From IMG/VR virus record IMGVR_UViG_3300044712_000743, positions 1-37,945 of that record: 37,945 bases of DNA; one strand, 5' to 3'. Both the position numbers and the translations under genes were made by a program. Source of the DNA: a virus. The notes under the pieces were generated by a model. It did no database searches. It worked only from the letters and a program-made list of their open reading frames with translations, and was not told where the DNA came from. This document shows positions 1 to 9,600 of the stretch, piece after piece. Positions within the stretch are counted from its first letter, which is position 1, and every line of letters begins with the position of its first letter.

Positions 1-34
1 GATTAAAGTTCTGGCCCAGCAGTAACCCGCCGTG

Positions 35-67
35 AGGTTTGAGAATAAATAGCAAAGGTTTAAGAAT
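35..67. repeat. Left-end transposase-site candidates (two 12-mers)
   Basis: AGGTTTGAGAAT lies at 35-46 and AGGTTTAAGAAT at 56-67, with a 21 bp start-to-start distance (two helical turns). Their reverse complements, ATTCTCAAACCT and ATTCTTAAACCT, occur exactly at 37775-37786 and 37814-37825, so the two genome tips carry the same motif pair in inverted orientation. Mu-type transposases bind several similar sites at each end, so I infer that this is the left attachment end. The exact terminal dinucleotide is not resolved; TG at 33-34 is one candidate. Bases 68-172 show nothing further. Confidence 0.72.
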
Positions 68-172
68 CGCGCCCACCACCAACGCCGCCAAACGCACGGT
101 GCCTGCACCATACCTGCAACTGGCATTAACGATCCCTGCAGGGCGCTCGCACATCTCATGCAGGGGTCCCGC

Positions 173-937
173 CTACTCAGCCAGTGACGCCGACATCGTG
201 GGCGATTCAGCAGCCCGACACCTCGCATCATCCGAAAGGCGCGCGGCGGCAATCCGGCAATAGTCCAGGTCCCGTTCGATTCCAATGGCTCGCATGCCCA
301 GGTTACGGGCGGCTAACAGGGTGGATCCAGAGCCCGCAAACGGATCGAGTACCGTGGCGGCCCCGCGCGTGAACTTCAAACACCATTCCATCAGCGGCAC
401 TGGCTTCTGGGTCGGGTGGACTCGACGCTCTTTGCGGCGCATGTCTTCCTGACGGCACCCGCTCCAACGCCAGCGAAACATACGAACCGCACGCGGCAGG
501 TTAGTCCAGGCAATCTCAGCGTTGGAAAACCCCATGCCATCGTTGCGCTTGTCCCAGACCAACCAACAGGTCGCCCGCGACATGCCGCCTATGTGGCCCC
601 CACCCCAAATGATGGATTGTTTAGCGCGGCTGATGGCCATCTGCATTAACCACAGGGATGGAGGGGCGTCGTCCCAATCCACCGGCTTGAAGGTCGTGCA
701 TTTGGCGGTAGCCCACGAGCTCGATCGTTTGTGACCCGGTTTGGCGCTCGACCCCACGGTGCCCCGGGGCGCGACCCCGATACCATAAGGGGGGTCGGTC
801 AGCATGATATCCGCCCTCGGCAGCAGGGGCAGAATCTGCAGGCAATCACCATGGTACACGGTGACGTGGGCGTCCTGGTAGATAGGCGGGAATAGGCGGT
901 GAATCTGGTCGATGGTTGGGGCGTTGTAAGTGGTCAT
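173..937 (-). CDS. DNA methyltransferase (beta-class N6-adenine/N4-cytosine)
   Basis: This 254-residue protein transfers a methyl group from S-adenosylmethionine to an exocyclic amino group in DNA. The catalytic DPPYGIG motif is at residues 48-54, HPTQKP at 174-179 and the AdoMet-binding DPFAGSGS at 198-205. Catalytic motif before AdoMet motif is the beta-class order; DPPY favours adenine over cytosine. There is no target-recognition insert large enough to suggest sequence, and no restriction partner nearby, so an orphan, self-protecting modification enzyme is likely. It is the last late gene next to the left tip, the place Mu gives to its DNA-modification gene mom. I chose the ATG at 937; ATGs at 958 and 979 are in frame, but the extra residues do not look conserved. 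Confidence 0.9.
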   Translation of the reverse strand: MTTYNAPTIDQIHRLFPPIYQDAHVTVYHGDCLQILPLLPRADIMLTDPPYGIGVAPRGTVGSSAKPGHKRSSSWATAKCTTFKPVDWDDAPPSLWLMQMAISRAKQSIIWGGGHIGGMSRATCWLVWDKRNDGMGFSNAEIAWTNLPRAVRMFRWRWSGCRQEDMRRKERRVHPTQKPVPLMEWCLKFTRGAATVLDPFAGSGSTLLAARNLGMRAIGIERDLDYCRIAAARLSDDARCRAAESPTMSASLAE

Positions 938-1020
938 AGCGGTTAAAATGTTCCTCATTAAAACACGCTGAATCAGCAATTGTTTTGCCAGATTTTTCAG
1001 ATCGCGAATCGCTCAGGATT

Positions 1021-1212
1021 CTATGGCCGCGAGTCAGCCGGACATGTGGAAAACAACCAAGGATGCGTGCGGGTGGCGCAGCGCTGCAGAGGGTGAAAGC
1101 ATTTCTGGTCTATCCGGAGCCACTCGCAGCTTTCGCAGCGAGCTTGGCTTTCACCCTTGGGCCGTTGATCAATTGGCACCTCAACTCCGTGCCGGTCAAA
1201 CTCCCGCCTCAT
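1021..1212 (-). CDS. Small cysteine-rich protein
   Basis: A 63-residue protein whose ATG overlaps the stop of the upstream gene as ATGA, which suggests translational coupling. Five cysteines (26, 29, 38, 45, 57) begin with a C-x2-C pair and could bind a zinc ion. It is basic at the N terminus and has no signal or membrane segment. I do not recognise the family. Its place between the last tail genes and the methyltransferase makes a small accessory protein likely. The main support is the coupled start and the cysteine spacing. Confidence 0.55.
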   Translation of the reverse strand: MRREFDRHGVEVPIDQRPKGESQARCESCEWLRIDQKCFHPLQRCATRTHPWLFSTCPADSRP

Positions 1213-2282
1213 ACCCCAAACCTGGTAACGCGAATGTTCTCGCCTTCGCCCAGATCGGATTCAAATGTGGTGAACCCGCCGATGGCCGCCGTCTCGCTGG
1301 TCCCAACCCCGTAGGTCATGTTCTGGCTCGGGGCCAAGCATCCGCTGAACGTGCCGGGTTGATAGAGGTAGCTGCGCAGGTCGTAAAACGCGGACTTCAG
1401 GCAGGCGAATGAGGCGTTGTTGTTCTGACCGGGGGTGTAGAAATAGGACTGGTATGACGCCGGATCAGATTCACCCAGGTAAAATGTCAGGTTACCTGCG
1501 GATATCGGATTGACGGCGTCGGCCCTGGTGATGATGGGTTGACCGGTGGCGTCATACGAAATTGTCCACAAGCGACGCCAGAAGGACACCACGGAAGGAG
1601 TTCCTAATCCCCACGGCCTGCTGGCAGCGTTTTCAGGAGAAACCATGGTTTGCAACTCAGACAGCATGTCATCGATGACAGCGGCGGCGCAGAGGGATTC
1701 AGCGGCGGCGGTGTATTCTGCCCACGTGTATGGCTCGCTCAGTTCGATTCCGTCATAAACCTCCCAGACGATCCGGGTGTTTAGAATCTCGAAATATCCG
1801 GCTGAATGCGAGCCAACGAACGTGTTGCTTTCAATCGTCTCAGAAAAAAACTCGGTGCTGTCGTGGAATAATGCGCCGAAGTCTTCAAGGCTGGCTTCAA
1901 TTGGAGGATTTCCAATCGCCTCCCTAGATGTAAAAACGTCCCCATTAAAACGATTGATCGTGCTGGTTAGTCGATCCGGTTGGCTGGAGTAAAATCCGGT
2001 CCATTCGCCTCTGGCTTGGGCGCTATTCCATGCCCCAAGTTCCGCAGATTCAGCGGGAAAGCCAGCTGAATAATCCCACTCATAGCGCGCCCAACGCATA
2101 CGCCATCCAGCGTACTTTTTTAAATACCGTGGACTGGGTGTAATGAGAAGTGGATCAGACCCACACGATCCGGAGTCTTTAAACCCCCAGTAACCGAACC
2201 ACGTGAACTGCGCCTGGGCCTGGACCGCCGCGAACCAGCCCACGCCGCAGCCGCAACCGCAGGATCCGAGCGTTCCGGTCAT
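1209..2282 (-). CDS. Hypothetical late protein, probably tail tip
   Basis: A 357-residue protein starting one base after the stop of the putative tail hub gene, so it is in the same transcript. The N terminus carries a Cys/Gly-rich stretch (GSCGCGCGVGWF, residues 6-17), followed by a Trp/Tyr-rich region and a long acidic middle part. Aromatic residues and Ser/Thr are frequent throughout, as in extracellular or virion-surface proteins. There is no recognised catalytic motif. The position after tape measure and hub suggests a tail-tip or receptor-contact role, but that is inferred from position only. Confidence 0.6.
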   Translation of the reverse strand: MTGTLGSCGCGCGVGWFAAVQAQAQFTWFGYWGFKDSGSCGSDPLLITPSPRYLKKYAGWRMRWARYEWDYSAGFPAESAELGAWNSAQARGEWTGFYSSQPDRLTSTINRFNGDVFTSREAIGNPPIEASLEDFGALFHDSTEFFSETIESNTFVGSHSAGYFEILNTRIVWEVYDGIELSEPYTWAEYTAAAESLCAAAVIDDMLSELQTMVSPENAASRPWGLGTPSVVSFWRRLWTISYDATGQPIITRADAVNPISAGNLTFYLGESDPASYQSYFYTPGQNNNASFACLKSAFYDLRSYLYQPGTFSGCLAPSQNMTYGVGTSETAAIGGFTTFESDLGEGENIRVTRFGV

Positions 2283-2283
2283 A

Positions 2284-4269
2284 TTAGGTGGTGGGTGGCG
2301 GGGCGTCGTAGGGCTCGGAGAAAACGCCCAGGATCTTCATAAGCACCCCGTCTTTGCAGAAATCAACCTCGCGGACCTTGAGCTCCCGCTTGACCTTGTC
2401 CCAGCCAGCGCAATCGGCGGTGTTCAGGTCCAGGACGGCGTCGCCGGCGGTCATTTTGCTCCGGGCAGCGTCGGCGGTGACGGTGCGGACAGCCTTGGTG
2501 GTGCCGTAGCCCATTTCGTGGGTGGCCGTCTTGGTGTCGCCGGTCTTGGGATCGGTAGTAATATACCCGGCGCCCGCGTCCGCGATCTTCTGGTAAGAGC
2601 TGGTGAGCCCGCCACCGTCGGTATTGGTGGCCGCCACGTCTTTGCCGAGCTGGACCGTGGATCCGCCCGACAGGGTGCCACCGCGGGCAGCCGGGTTGGT
2701 GTAGATCATCCTCCGGCGGGTGACCTGCAGAAGCGCAATCAGATCCCGTATGCCTAGGTGGGTCGGCGGACCGAAGGTTAAGACGGTTTCGCCCAGATCC
2801 ACGTCCTGGTCCATTTGCTGGACCATGGCGCGCATCGTGGCCCACTCGGCGCCGGCGTCTGATCCGCCGGTCAGGTTCACCACTAATCCTAGTCCGTTGC
2901 GGTCGGTGAGGCCCAGGGCGCGCATGGCGGTGTCCACCTCCACCTCGCCCAACTTGATAGCGCCGGAGTATTGGACGGCACTAAGGGCGTCGTAAAGCGC
3001 TTTAGCTATCCCGGACGGCACGGGATCACCATCGGTGAAGGTCGCCAACGTGCTGTAGGTGTGAGCGCCGGCCGGGGCGTCGGTGGCTATAATATTGGCG
3101 GACAGGTTTTGGCGGACGGTATGCTTGCCTCCGGTTTCCAGATCCTCGGAGGTGTATTCTACTACCGCCGTTACCTTTTCCTTGGCGGCCGTATAGCCCA
3201 TCCAGTCTGCCATTTGCCCGCGGGTGAGCTCGCGCGGATAATCGGCGGCGGGCAATGCCCGACCGCTGTTGCTGATCAGCTTGAGGTTGCTGATCCGGGT
3301 GTTGGTGGATACCAGGTGGGCCACGTGAGATTGCCACCAGGCGATATTGGCAAGGTCTATGGCGGCGGTCTCGATCGCGGCCGATACGGAGTTGGATGAG
3401 AAGCCCCGCAAATCGATGGTGGACTTGAACGTATTGAGCTGGTTGCCAGTGGCGTTTGTGGGCCAATAATCGGTCAGAACGGATAGATGCTGTTCTCCAT
3501 CGGATTCGCTGAGGATCTCGTATTTCAGACAAACCGCGGGAACGACCAGGTCATCGCGCCGGTCCACAGTGAATTCCGATAAGGGCCGGGTCGCGATGGT
3601 AAAGCTGGCGGCCGGAAGGGCTGTCCGCTGGGCAATGTGGAACGTGGGCGGCGTGGTGGAGTAGTCAAACCACGGCACGGCATCCGGATGCCAGCGGAGC
3701 TGTTTGCGGATGACCTCGGCAATGGCAATTTCGCGCACTTCATCCACGGGAACGGTGATTCCTGTCGGCAGAGTCCCGAGCTGGACGGGAGCGCCAAGGG
3801 CAATAGCATGGTTAACGGCTTCTGCAATCTGCTCGGAGGTGGTGGCGTATTCCAGCGCTCCATCGACAAGCTTCACATTCAGGAAGATGTGGGAGTTCTT
3901 GATATTGACGTTGGCCGTGCCGTTCCACATCAGCCAGTCCTGCTCGAAAATGTTGCGCTCGAAGTAATGCCACGGCCCCACCAGCTGATAGCTCAGGCTT
4001 TCAGATTGGGCGGTACCGGAGCGTGGGGTTTTGACGACCAGGCCGTAAAACCAGCGATTTCCGCCCGAGTAAACGCCATTGGACAGGGTGCGGTTTCGGT
4101 AGATGCTCAGCCAGGCTCCATACGGGAAAACGGCATAGGCATCCGCGCGAGCGCGATCTGCCCGGAAGGATACCTGGTCAACGGTCTGGGCGGCATCCCG
4201 CCGGCGCATGGCACAGAGGCCCCACTGCTCCAGGCTCTTTTCCGTGCCGTTGTAGTCGATGGTCCACAT
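2284..4269 (-). CDS. Putative tail hub / tail-associated protein
   Basis: A 661-residue protein directly after the tape measure gene (2 bp gap). The N-terminal 100 residues begin MWTIDYNG and contain many beta-type segments with FPYG and WFYG turns, like the domains by which siphovirus hub proteins ring the tail tip. The rest is a mixed alpha/beta body with a central helical stretch. In siphoviruses the genes after the tape measure build the distal tail and the hub that closes it. The name rests on gene order and general character, not on a diagnostic motif. No peptidase or lysozyme motif is visible. Confidence 0.55.
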   Translation of the reverse strand: MWTIDYNGTEKSLEQWGLCAMRRRDAAQTVDQVSFRADRARADAYAVFPYGAWLSIYRNRTLSNGVYSGGNRWFYGLVVKTPRSGTAQSESLSYQLVGPWHYFERNIFEQDWLMWNGTANVNIKNSHIFLNVKLVDGALEYATTSEQIAEAVNHAIALGAPVQLGTLPTGITVPVDEVREIAIAEVIRKQLRWHPDAVPWFDYSTTPPTFHIAQRTALPAASFTIATRPLSEFTVDRRDDLVVPAVCLKYEILSESDGEQHLSVLTDYWPTNATGNQLNTFKSTIDLRGFSSNSVSAAIETAAIDLANIAWWQSHVAHLVSTNTRISNLKLISNSGRALPAADYPRELTRGQMADWMGYTAAKEKVTAVVEYTSEDLETGGKHTVRQNLSANIIATDAPAGAHTYSTLATFTDGDPVPSGIAKALYDALSAVQYSGAIKLGEVEVDTAMRALGLTDRNGLGLVVNLTGGSDAGAEWATMRAMVQQMDQDVDLGETVLTFGPPTHLGIRDLIALLQVTRRRMIYTNPAARGGTLSGGSTVQLGKDVAATNTDGGGLTSSYQKIADAGAGYITTDPKTGDTKTATHEMGYGTTKAVRTVTADAARSKMTAGDAVLDLNTADCAGWDKVKRELKVREVDFCKDGVLMKILGVFSEPYDAPPPTT

Positions 4270-4271
4270 GG

Positions 4272-6245
4272 CTAGCGGTTGGTGTCAAACTGGCTTTGGA
4301 TATCGGCGAGAGCCTTGTTTATCTTGGCATTCAGCGAATTCAGTGACACCTTGAATGAAGGAGCTATCTGATCAATGGTTTTTCCCAAATCGTTTACTGC
4401 AGACGCCATCCCGGCAAGATCGGCTGCGGTTCGACTATCCTTACCCAACTGTCCCGACACGTCTCTTACCAGTCTTAGCGCCTCAACGTCTCGGGAGGCC
4501 TGGAATTCCTCCTTGTTGTAGTCCATCGAGCGGCCAATAATGGTGCGCTGATAGAGGTTGTCGCGGACACGCTTGGAGGCTTCGGGGACGATGGTGGACT
4601 GCAGGCCTTTCAAATGGGTCAACTCTCGCTGTTCATCTTGCAGCGATTGATAGCCGTCGGGAGCTCCAACCATGATGGCGCGATCCAAGGCGACGTTCTT
4701 TCTTAGCTCAAGATCGGTCACCTTTTTAGCCAGGAATCGTCGGTTTACCAGGGTTTGAGGGTCAAAATTCGGGTCGGTATCTGGACTGCCCAGCGCTTCG
4801 TTATCACCCAACTCCTTGCGGGCTCTGTCCAGCTCCCTGGCCAGCAACTTCGCCGAATCCCTTTCCTGTTCGAACTTGTTCGCCTGATCAACCCTGGCCT
4901 GCTGCGACGAAACCTTACCATTGATATCGTCCACCTCTTGCTGGGCCTTTTTTGCCTGCTCAGTGGCTTGTTCCTGCAGTCGGCGCTCCTCGATCTGTTT
5001 CCGCATGAAAGACCGCCCGGCATATTTGTCCTCGATCATGGCCTTATCGGCGGCCGCCCGGATGGGATTTATCTCGCCCAGTGCCAGCCTTCGGTCAACC
5101 GCCGCCATTTCGCCTTCCTTGGCGTAGCTGTCCATCTTTTCGGCGTGGCTTAACTCCTCACGCTTTTCCTCGTTGAGATTCTTAAGCGCCTCTTCTGTCT
5201 TGGAAACGGATTCCTTGTATCCGTCCATCGCCTTTTTGCTGCGCTCCGTGGCCGCCCGGCTGTCATCCATAGCCTGAGACGATCGACGCAAGGCATTCTG
5301 CATCCCGGAGATGTTGGGCAGTGTTCCGCCAATCATCTCAGCCCAAAACTTAGCGGCTACGGTTAGGCCAGTAAGACCGGCCTGCAAAATCCCAGTTTCG
5401 GCGACGAACCTCCCAATCCCCTCTTTCAGCTCGTCGAACTGAACGACCATCATCCGCCACTGGCCATTGAGCGTATTAACCGAGGCCTCGAGCTGTCCAC
5501 CGCCCCTGAGCGCCAGGGTCTGCATGAGCTGCTCCAATTTTTCGGTCTTGGAAGCGCTTTCATCCAGTACGATTCCGTAGCGGGAAAACATCTGGAAGGA
5601 GCCCTGCATGGCCCTTGAAAAGGCAGTGGAGGCACCCTGCAGGTCGCCGCCCATGATGCCAGCCAAGTTTTTTACAGCCTCGGTGTACTGGTCGATGTTC
5701 GTATTATCCGCGCCGAACTGGGTCAACCTGGTGATGACGGCCAGCCATTCGTCATCGGCTATGCCCGTGGCATCACGCATGGTTCCGGCCAACTCCTGTA
5801 GGCGCTCCCGGTATTGCCCCACCTGGATTCCGGCCTGCGCCAGGGCGGCGTCCAGCTTCACCACCTGGTCTTCGGCCTTGGCGTATTCGTCCAGGCCTTC
5901 CTTAGCCACCTCGGCGGCGGCGCCGACCGCCATGAATCCGGCGCTGACGGCGCCGAGCGATCCCGTGGTGAGCTTCCCGACCGTATCCTGCAGCTTGCCG
6001 AATCCCGGGACTATGTCGCGCAGGCCTTCGTTGGCTACTTTCATCCACTCGCCGACGGCCGTGCCTTCGTTAGCGCGCTTGAAAGCATTGATCTCGACCG
6101 TAGCGCGGGCCAGTTGGGCCTCCATGTCTGAAAACGGCTTGCCCATGGCCTTTGCCGCCCCGATCTGTTTCTCCAGCGCCGCGGCGGCCTGCTCGGCTCC
6201 GGCCAGCTCGGTGCGCGTCTTGATTAGGATTTCCAGGTCGGGCAT
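4272..6245 (-). CDS. Tail tape measure protein
   Basis: A 657-residue protein made of long helices. The N terminus starts MPDLEILIKTRTELAG and goes on with Ala/Lys/Glu-rich coiled-coil segments. A hydrophobic Ala/Gly segment lies near residues 95-112, and a second apolar stretch near 285-300. The region around residues 130-260 (KNLAGIMGGDLQGA, FSRYGIVLD) is typical of tape measure N-terminal domains. The protein fills the tail tube and sets its length; at about 0.15 nm per residue the tail would be near 100 nm. It is the shortest element of evidence for a siphovirus rather than podovirus tail, together with the tube protein. No lysozyme or peptidase domain is visible. Confidence 0.85.
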   Translation of the reverse strand: MPDLEILIKTRTELAGAEQAAAALEKQIGAAKAMGKPFSDMEAQLARATVEINAFKRANEGTAVGEWMKVANEGLRDIVPGFGKLQDTVGKLTTGSLGAVSAGFMAVGAAAEVAKEGLDEYAKAEDQVVKLDAALAQAGIQVGQYRERLQELAGTMRDATGIADDEWLAVITRLTQFGADNTNIDQYTEAVKNLAGIMGGDLQGASTAFSRAMQGSFQMFSRYGIVLDESASKTEKLEQLMQTLALRGGGQLEASVNTLNGQWRMMVVQFDELKEGIGRFVAETGILQAGLTGLTVAAKFWAEMIGGTLPNISGMQNALRRSSQAMDDSRAATERSKKAMDGYKESVSKTEEALKNLNEEKREELSHAEKMDSYAKEGEMAAVDRRLALGEINPIRAAADKAMIEDKYAGRSFMRKQIEERRLQEQATEQAKKAQQEVDDINGKVSSQQARVDQANKFEQERDSAKLLARELDRARKELGDNEALGSPDTDPNFDPQTLVNRRFLAKKVTDLELRKNVALDRAIMVGAPDGYQSLQDEQRELTHLKGLQSTIVPEASKRVRDNLYQRTIIGRSMDYNKEEFQASRDVEALRLVRDVSGQLGKDSRTAADLAGMASAVNDLGKTIDQIAPSFKVSLNSLNAKINKALADIQSQFDTNR

Positions 6246-6250
6246 GGATT

Positions 6251-6283
6251 CAGGAGTTAGAAGCTAGAAGTTGGGAGTTGGAA
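6251..6283 (+). repeat. Spacer repeat, AGGAGTT/GAAGTTG type
   Basis: The spacer between the tape measure start and the 131-residue gene consists of degenerate units such as AGGAGTTAGAAG and AGTTGGGAGTT. On the transcribed strand it reads as AACTCC units leading to the tape measure ATG. The same unit type fills 13990-14022 and 36472-36499. Confidence 0.8.
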
Positions 6284-6297
6284 TGGTGGGGATCCGG

Positions 6298-6693
6298 TCA
6301 GGGTTTCGCGAAGGCGTTGGTCACGGTCACGTAATTGGTGATGGTCACGACATTAGTGACCGCGGCAACCTTGGTGTTGACCTCGAGGGTCGATTTCCTG
6401 AGCACCCAATCTTTGAGCCAGGCGCGCGAGTTCGTCGCTTCCAGCCAGTCCGTTGACTGCTTGGGCGTCAACGTCAGATCGATCCGGTCAATGACCTTGC
6501 CCCCAGGCCCGAGATAATAGATCGCTAGGAGATGCTCGCCCTTGAGTGTGAATGTCAGCGGATCGATCCGAATACGCTCGACCGCCATTGACGCCGTGGG
6601 CGTGGTACTGATTTCACTGTCGCTGTCGCCAACGGCCGCGACCGTGACGGCCAGGGCGATGGCAAGGATGGCGTTCAAAAGGTGTCGTTTCAT
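6298..6693 (-). CDS. Exported small protein of the fibre cluster
   Basis: A 131-residue protein beginning MKRHLLNAILAIALAVTVAA, a typical cleavable signal peptide. The C terminus has a short repeat of the form VTNVVTITNYVTVTN, likely a beta-strand stack. The ATG overlaps the TGA of the SGNH fibre gene (ATGA), so it is translated with that gene. I do not recognise the family. The signal peptide implies export of this gene product from the host cytoplasm, which is odd for a virion component. It may be a fibre partner or a surface-acting lysogenic factor. Confidence 0.6.
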   Translation of the reverse strand: MKRHLLNAILAIALAVTVAAVGDSDSEISTTPTASMAVERIRIDPLTFTLKGEHLLAIYYLGPGGKVIDRIDLTLTPKQSTDWLEATNSRAWLKDWVLRKSTLEVNTKVAAVTNVVTITNYVTVTNAFAKP

Positions 6694-9600
6694 GGTATGA
6701 TTGTTGGGTTAAACCGCATTAAGCCGCTAGATCCGCTTGATATTCCAACGCCGACAACCTGAACAACGCCATTCGTTGGTTGCGTGGTTGTGAATGCTCC
6801 AGCCGTCGTTTGGCTCAGGTAGCACCGGTAACCAGCGGTAAGGCCTGACGTGGTAAACAGTCCGGACAGCAAGACGTTCACCGTCTGGCCGGTTGTGCCG
6901 CCATCGGTTATGAGTCCAAACGCCTGAGTTGTGGCGCTGTTCGCCTGTGCCTTTGAGACATAACCATCGCTGGAAACGTAAACCAGATCGCCCGCGCTCA
7001 GCGTCTCCGCGGCGTAAAGTCGGACGGAATCGCCAGCCCAGTTTTTTGCGGCGGGAACGGCAAGCTGGCGTTGGGGAAGGTCATAGGTGTCGATGGCCGC
7101 CAAAACGATATTTGTCCCGTTCCCACGCAGGAATTGCCCAGACGTGGCCGCGCCAGCAACCTTGAAGTCGTGGGCGTCAACCGTGCCATGCGCAATCGCG
7201 CTACCGTTGACTTGCAGCTTGTTCGTTGTGTCGGAAGTTGGATCACCTATCACCACGTTTCCGCGATCAATCGCCAATGCGTTGTACCTTGCTCCGTTGT
7301 TGGTCTGCACCATGTTCCATCGGACGACACCACCGGCTGTGGTATCGGCATTGATTGTCAGCGAATAGTTGGCATCGGACTGGGCTGACATCGATAGCGT
7401 GTTCCCGGTGTAGGCATCGGGAGTTCCGATGCTGACTCTTGCCCAAGGGCTGGCTATGCCGAAGCCGGAATTGGCACCGCCGCCAAGCAGTAGTGGGATG
7501 TATGCGCCAGCGCCACGGTCATATCCGAAAACAGAAACGCTGCCGCTGTTGGGTGAAACCTCCATCCCATAGCGGCCGTCTGAAACTACCAGCTTGTTTT
7601 GTGGGTTGCTGTAGCCGATGCCGACGTTGCCGTTATTGGCAATTCGCACAGCCTCATAAAGCCCAACGTATTGCTTGAACGTCATAAATGATAAACCGTT
7701 TGCACCCTGCATGTCAGCCTCTGGAACTGAATACATGCCACCTAAGGTGGTTGCTCCGTTTTGGGCTGTAACAACTGGGTACAGTGTTCCAAGCGATGCG
7801 TATGGCGTGTAAACGGAAAGAATTGTGTTTGGCGCGGAAAGGTTAAGTCCGATACGACCCCTATCAAACGAGATGGGATTGTACGCAACGCCGTAGTTTG
7901 TTTGAACCAATCCCCAACCCACAACGCAGCTATCTAAAACAGTGGAAGAAAATGAAAGCGAATAAGCTCCCGGCCATTCCTTGGTTGATAACGTCAGCGC
8001 GTTTCCAGTGTAATCTCCTGTCGTAACAGTGTGCAGCCTGGCCCCAGGACTCGCGGTGCCGATCCCCACGTTGCCTGGAATATACACCGTTGGTGTGTAA
8101 CTATCGCCCTTAATACTCAGTCCTAGATATGGATCATTAAACCCAACTTCTGCGTAGAAATTAAGGTCACTCAAGTACGGAGCTGCTCCGTTCTTCTTTA
8201 GTTCAATTGCTGGGATGCCGTGGTTGGCAAAACCCATCAGCACCGACACACTTCCGGTGCTATCAGTCGAGCCATACGATGAGTTTCTCAGGCTCAGCAT
8301 TGGTGAAGATCCAGACTCACCCAAAACGCTTAGCTTCACATTTGGGGCTGAATCGCCAATGCCAGCGTTCCCGGTTCCGTCCAGCGTCATCACGCGACGA
8401 CTGCCCAAAGTTGACGCCGAATCGGTGCCGTACTTCCAAACCCAAAAGTCGATGGCGTTGCCCGCCTCTGAGCCGCCCGAGTGTCGCGTACGAATCGAGT
8501 GTGCGTAGTTCGTGGTGTTACCGTAGCCAAGACGCACCTGGGCGATTCCGTTCTCACCTGCTGCGGTGTCACCGTTCCTGAGTGATAACGACGCTCCAGA
8601 GGCAGCTCCGTTGCCCATCACGTCGAGGCTTGCAACTGGATTGGTGACACCCACTCCCACACGTCCGTATTCGCTCAGTGACAGAGTGGTGTAATCGACG
8701 CCAGCCGCGAAGGTATGGAAGTCCAGGCCGGAATAGTAGTTGTCGATGAACCGGCCTTGAATGTACGAAGGTGAGATAAGATTTGCCGCAAGGTACAGCT
8801 TCCCGGCTCCGATCAATCCAACGTCTCCACCAACGTCAAGCTGGTGCGTTTGGTTGGTCCAGTTTATACCCACCAATCCGTTATGGAATGCCAGAACTTG
8901 ATGATCCACACCACCGGCCCGTTGGCGAAACTTAAAGTCAATCGCTGAGTCGTGGTAGTGCATGTCCAGCGTCAGCCCGTAGCTGCCCCAGTCTGGATTC
9001 CATGACCACCTCTGCATGGGGATTAGTGTCCCATCTCCGATGGTCCTGCCGATGTCCAGCGCGGCGGCGGTTTGGACGGTGCCGATGCCGACGTTCCCGT
9101 TTTCGTCTGCCATTACGGGAGTCAGCCATCCATTCCAACCGATGCCGTAGGTGCCAGTGCGGAGCGACACTCCAGACCCAGGAGATCCGCTGTTGATTTG
9201 CAGTCCCGCCCCGCCAGACTGGAATATCGTTGTGACCTGACCCGTCTGCGGGAATCCGCTCGTTGCGGCATAGCTGGAGATCCCAAGCGGATATTCAGAA
9301 ACGGTGGCCGAAACGTCGGCCAGCTTGTATGTTGTGGTTGGATTGCGGTAGTTGGCCGTGCCTAACAGCTTCTTGACGCTGGCAGGCATGATTACGTCCA
9401 TGATCACGTTTGCAATCCAGAGGTTCTCGGCCTCGGTTGGATGAATGTGCCGCCCATCTCCGAATGGATCGTCCATCCACAACGCATGCTCCGCGTCACG
9501 GAACAGCGTGAAGGTATCAATGAACGTGCATTGGTAGTCCCGCGCCGCCCGGCGAATGATGGGGATGATGGTTTTGAACCATGCTTCATCTCTCAATCCT

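Noticed and set aside
5608-6267. 219-residue plus-strand frame opposite the tape measure
   Set aside because: Ser/Ala-rich shadow of helical coding sequence, no start signal.
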